Shown: positions 21,389 through 21,474 of the stretch, one piece after another | Layout: each line of letters opens with the position of its first letter | Position numbering within the stretch: position 1 is the stretch's first letter | Source of the DNA: DAOTTW01 sp034437615 | GTDB taxonomy: Bacteria > Chloroflexota > Anaerolineae > Aggregatilineales > Phototrophicaceae | Direction of reading: 5' to 3' | DNA length: 21,474 bases | NCBI GenBank assembly: GCA_034437615.1 | Contig: DAOTTW010000479.1 | Location: forward strand, 1 to 21,474 | Made by a program: the position numbers and the translations under genes | Notes under the pieces: model-generated | What the model was told of the DNA's origin: nothing | The model's input: the letters and a program-made list of their open reading frames with translations, nothing else | Databases searched by the model: none

Positions 21389-21474
21389 ATGGACATGAAC
21401 CCAGAACAACTCCGTCAACTCAGCGTGGATGAGCTGATCGGCATCATCCAAACACAGGCCGATTTGTTGGCTGC
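21389..21474 (+). CDS. Start of an unidentified gene, cut by the window edge
   Basis: Only 28 residues are visible: MDMNPEQLRQLSVDELIGII and QTQADLLA. They form an amphipathic helical start. The pattern of a leading 'LSVDELI' helix followed by 'QADLLA' recalls the N-terminus of some IS66-type transposases, but the match is too short to assign. A second ATG at 21395 is possible. The perfect TATAAT just upstream supports real expression. Confidence 0.45.
   Translation, partial: MDMNPEQLRQLSVDELIGIIQTQADLLA

Noticed and set aside
21389..21474. IS66-type transposase start
   Set aside because: Twenty-eight residues with only a loose helical resemblance cannot support a mobile-element call.

Overview
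The window looks like a piece of a bacterial chromosome of moderately high GC, most probably from a Chloroflexota (Anaerolineae-like) organism. That placement is inference. It rests on the gene set: a transaldolase/glucose-6-phosphate isomerase fusion, a membrane-anchored SH3-like protein with a Pro/Thr/Gln-rich tail, an FmdB-like protein, a DUF4058 protein and a soluble GAF histidine kinase. No rRNA, tRNA, CRISPR array, phage gene or complete insertion sequence is visible. Most genes are ordinary metabolic, repair and signalling genes in short, mixed-strand units. I see no obvious new multi-gene defence or biosynthetic system. The more unusual material is in intergenic repeats and in degenerate or incomplete versions of known families.

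Layout. 1-4259 (+ strand): the end of a DUF4058 gene, a Cof-type HAD phosphatase with a long acidic tail, a paired-hairpin repeat, rmlB (dTDP-glucose 4,6-dehydratase) and an M20 amidohydrolase. 4273-8005 (- strand): kynB and a small three-helix membrane protein, then an endonuclease III homologue followed 14 nt later by a soluble GAF-GAF histidine kinase. 8179-8931 (+): an unrecognised protein behind a good promoter. 9024-10817 (-): molybdate uptake genes modA and modB, with no modC. 10907-13432 (+): a single-domain response regulator, an SH3-like membrane protein, and a 425-residue membrane protein behind a near-consensus promoter. 13436-14260 (-): ksgA. 14464-17352 (+): the tal-pgi fusion. 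17694-18692 (+): an UlaG-like metallo-hydrolase and a small alpha/beta protein. 18761-19075 (-): an FmdB-like protein lacking every zinc-binding cysteine. 19270-20202 (+): a stand-alone glutamate formimidoyltransferase. 20203-20538: a gene-free stretch dense in inverted repeats. 20539-21165 (-): a cytoplasmic molybdopterin oxidoreductase. 21389-end (+): the start of an unidentified gene, possibly read from a leaderless transcript.

Connections. modA/modB could supply molybdate for the molybdopterin enzyme about 10 kb away. The tal-pgi fusion joins the pentose phosphate pathway to glycolysis. KynB, FtcD and RmlB each appear without their usual pathway partners. Five copies of a hairpin unit with a CCTAC tail lie in three intergenic regions, sometimes in opposed pairs, and form a REP/BIME-like family. 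Sigma70-type promoters can be read before several + strand genes.
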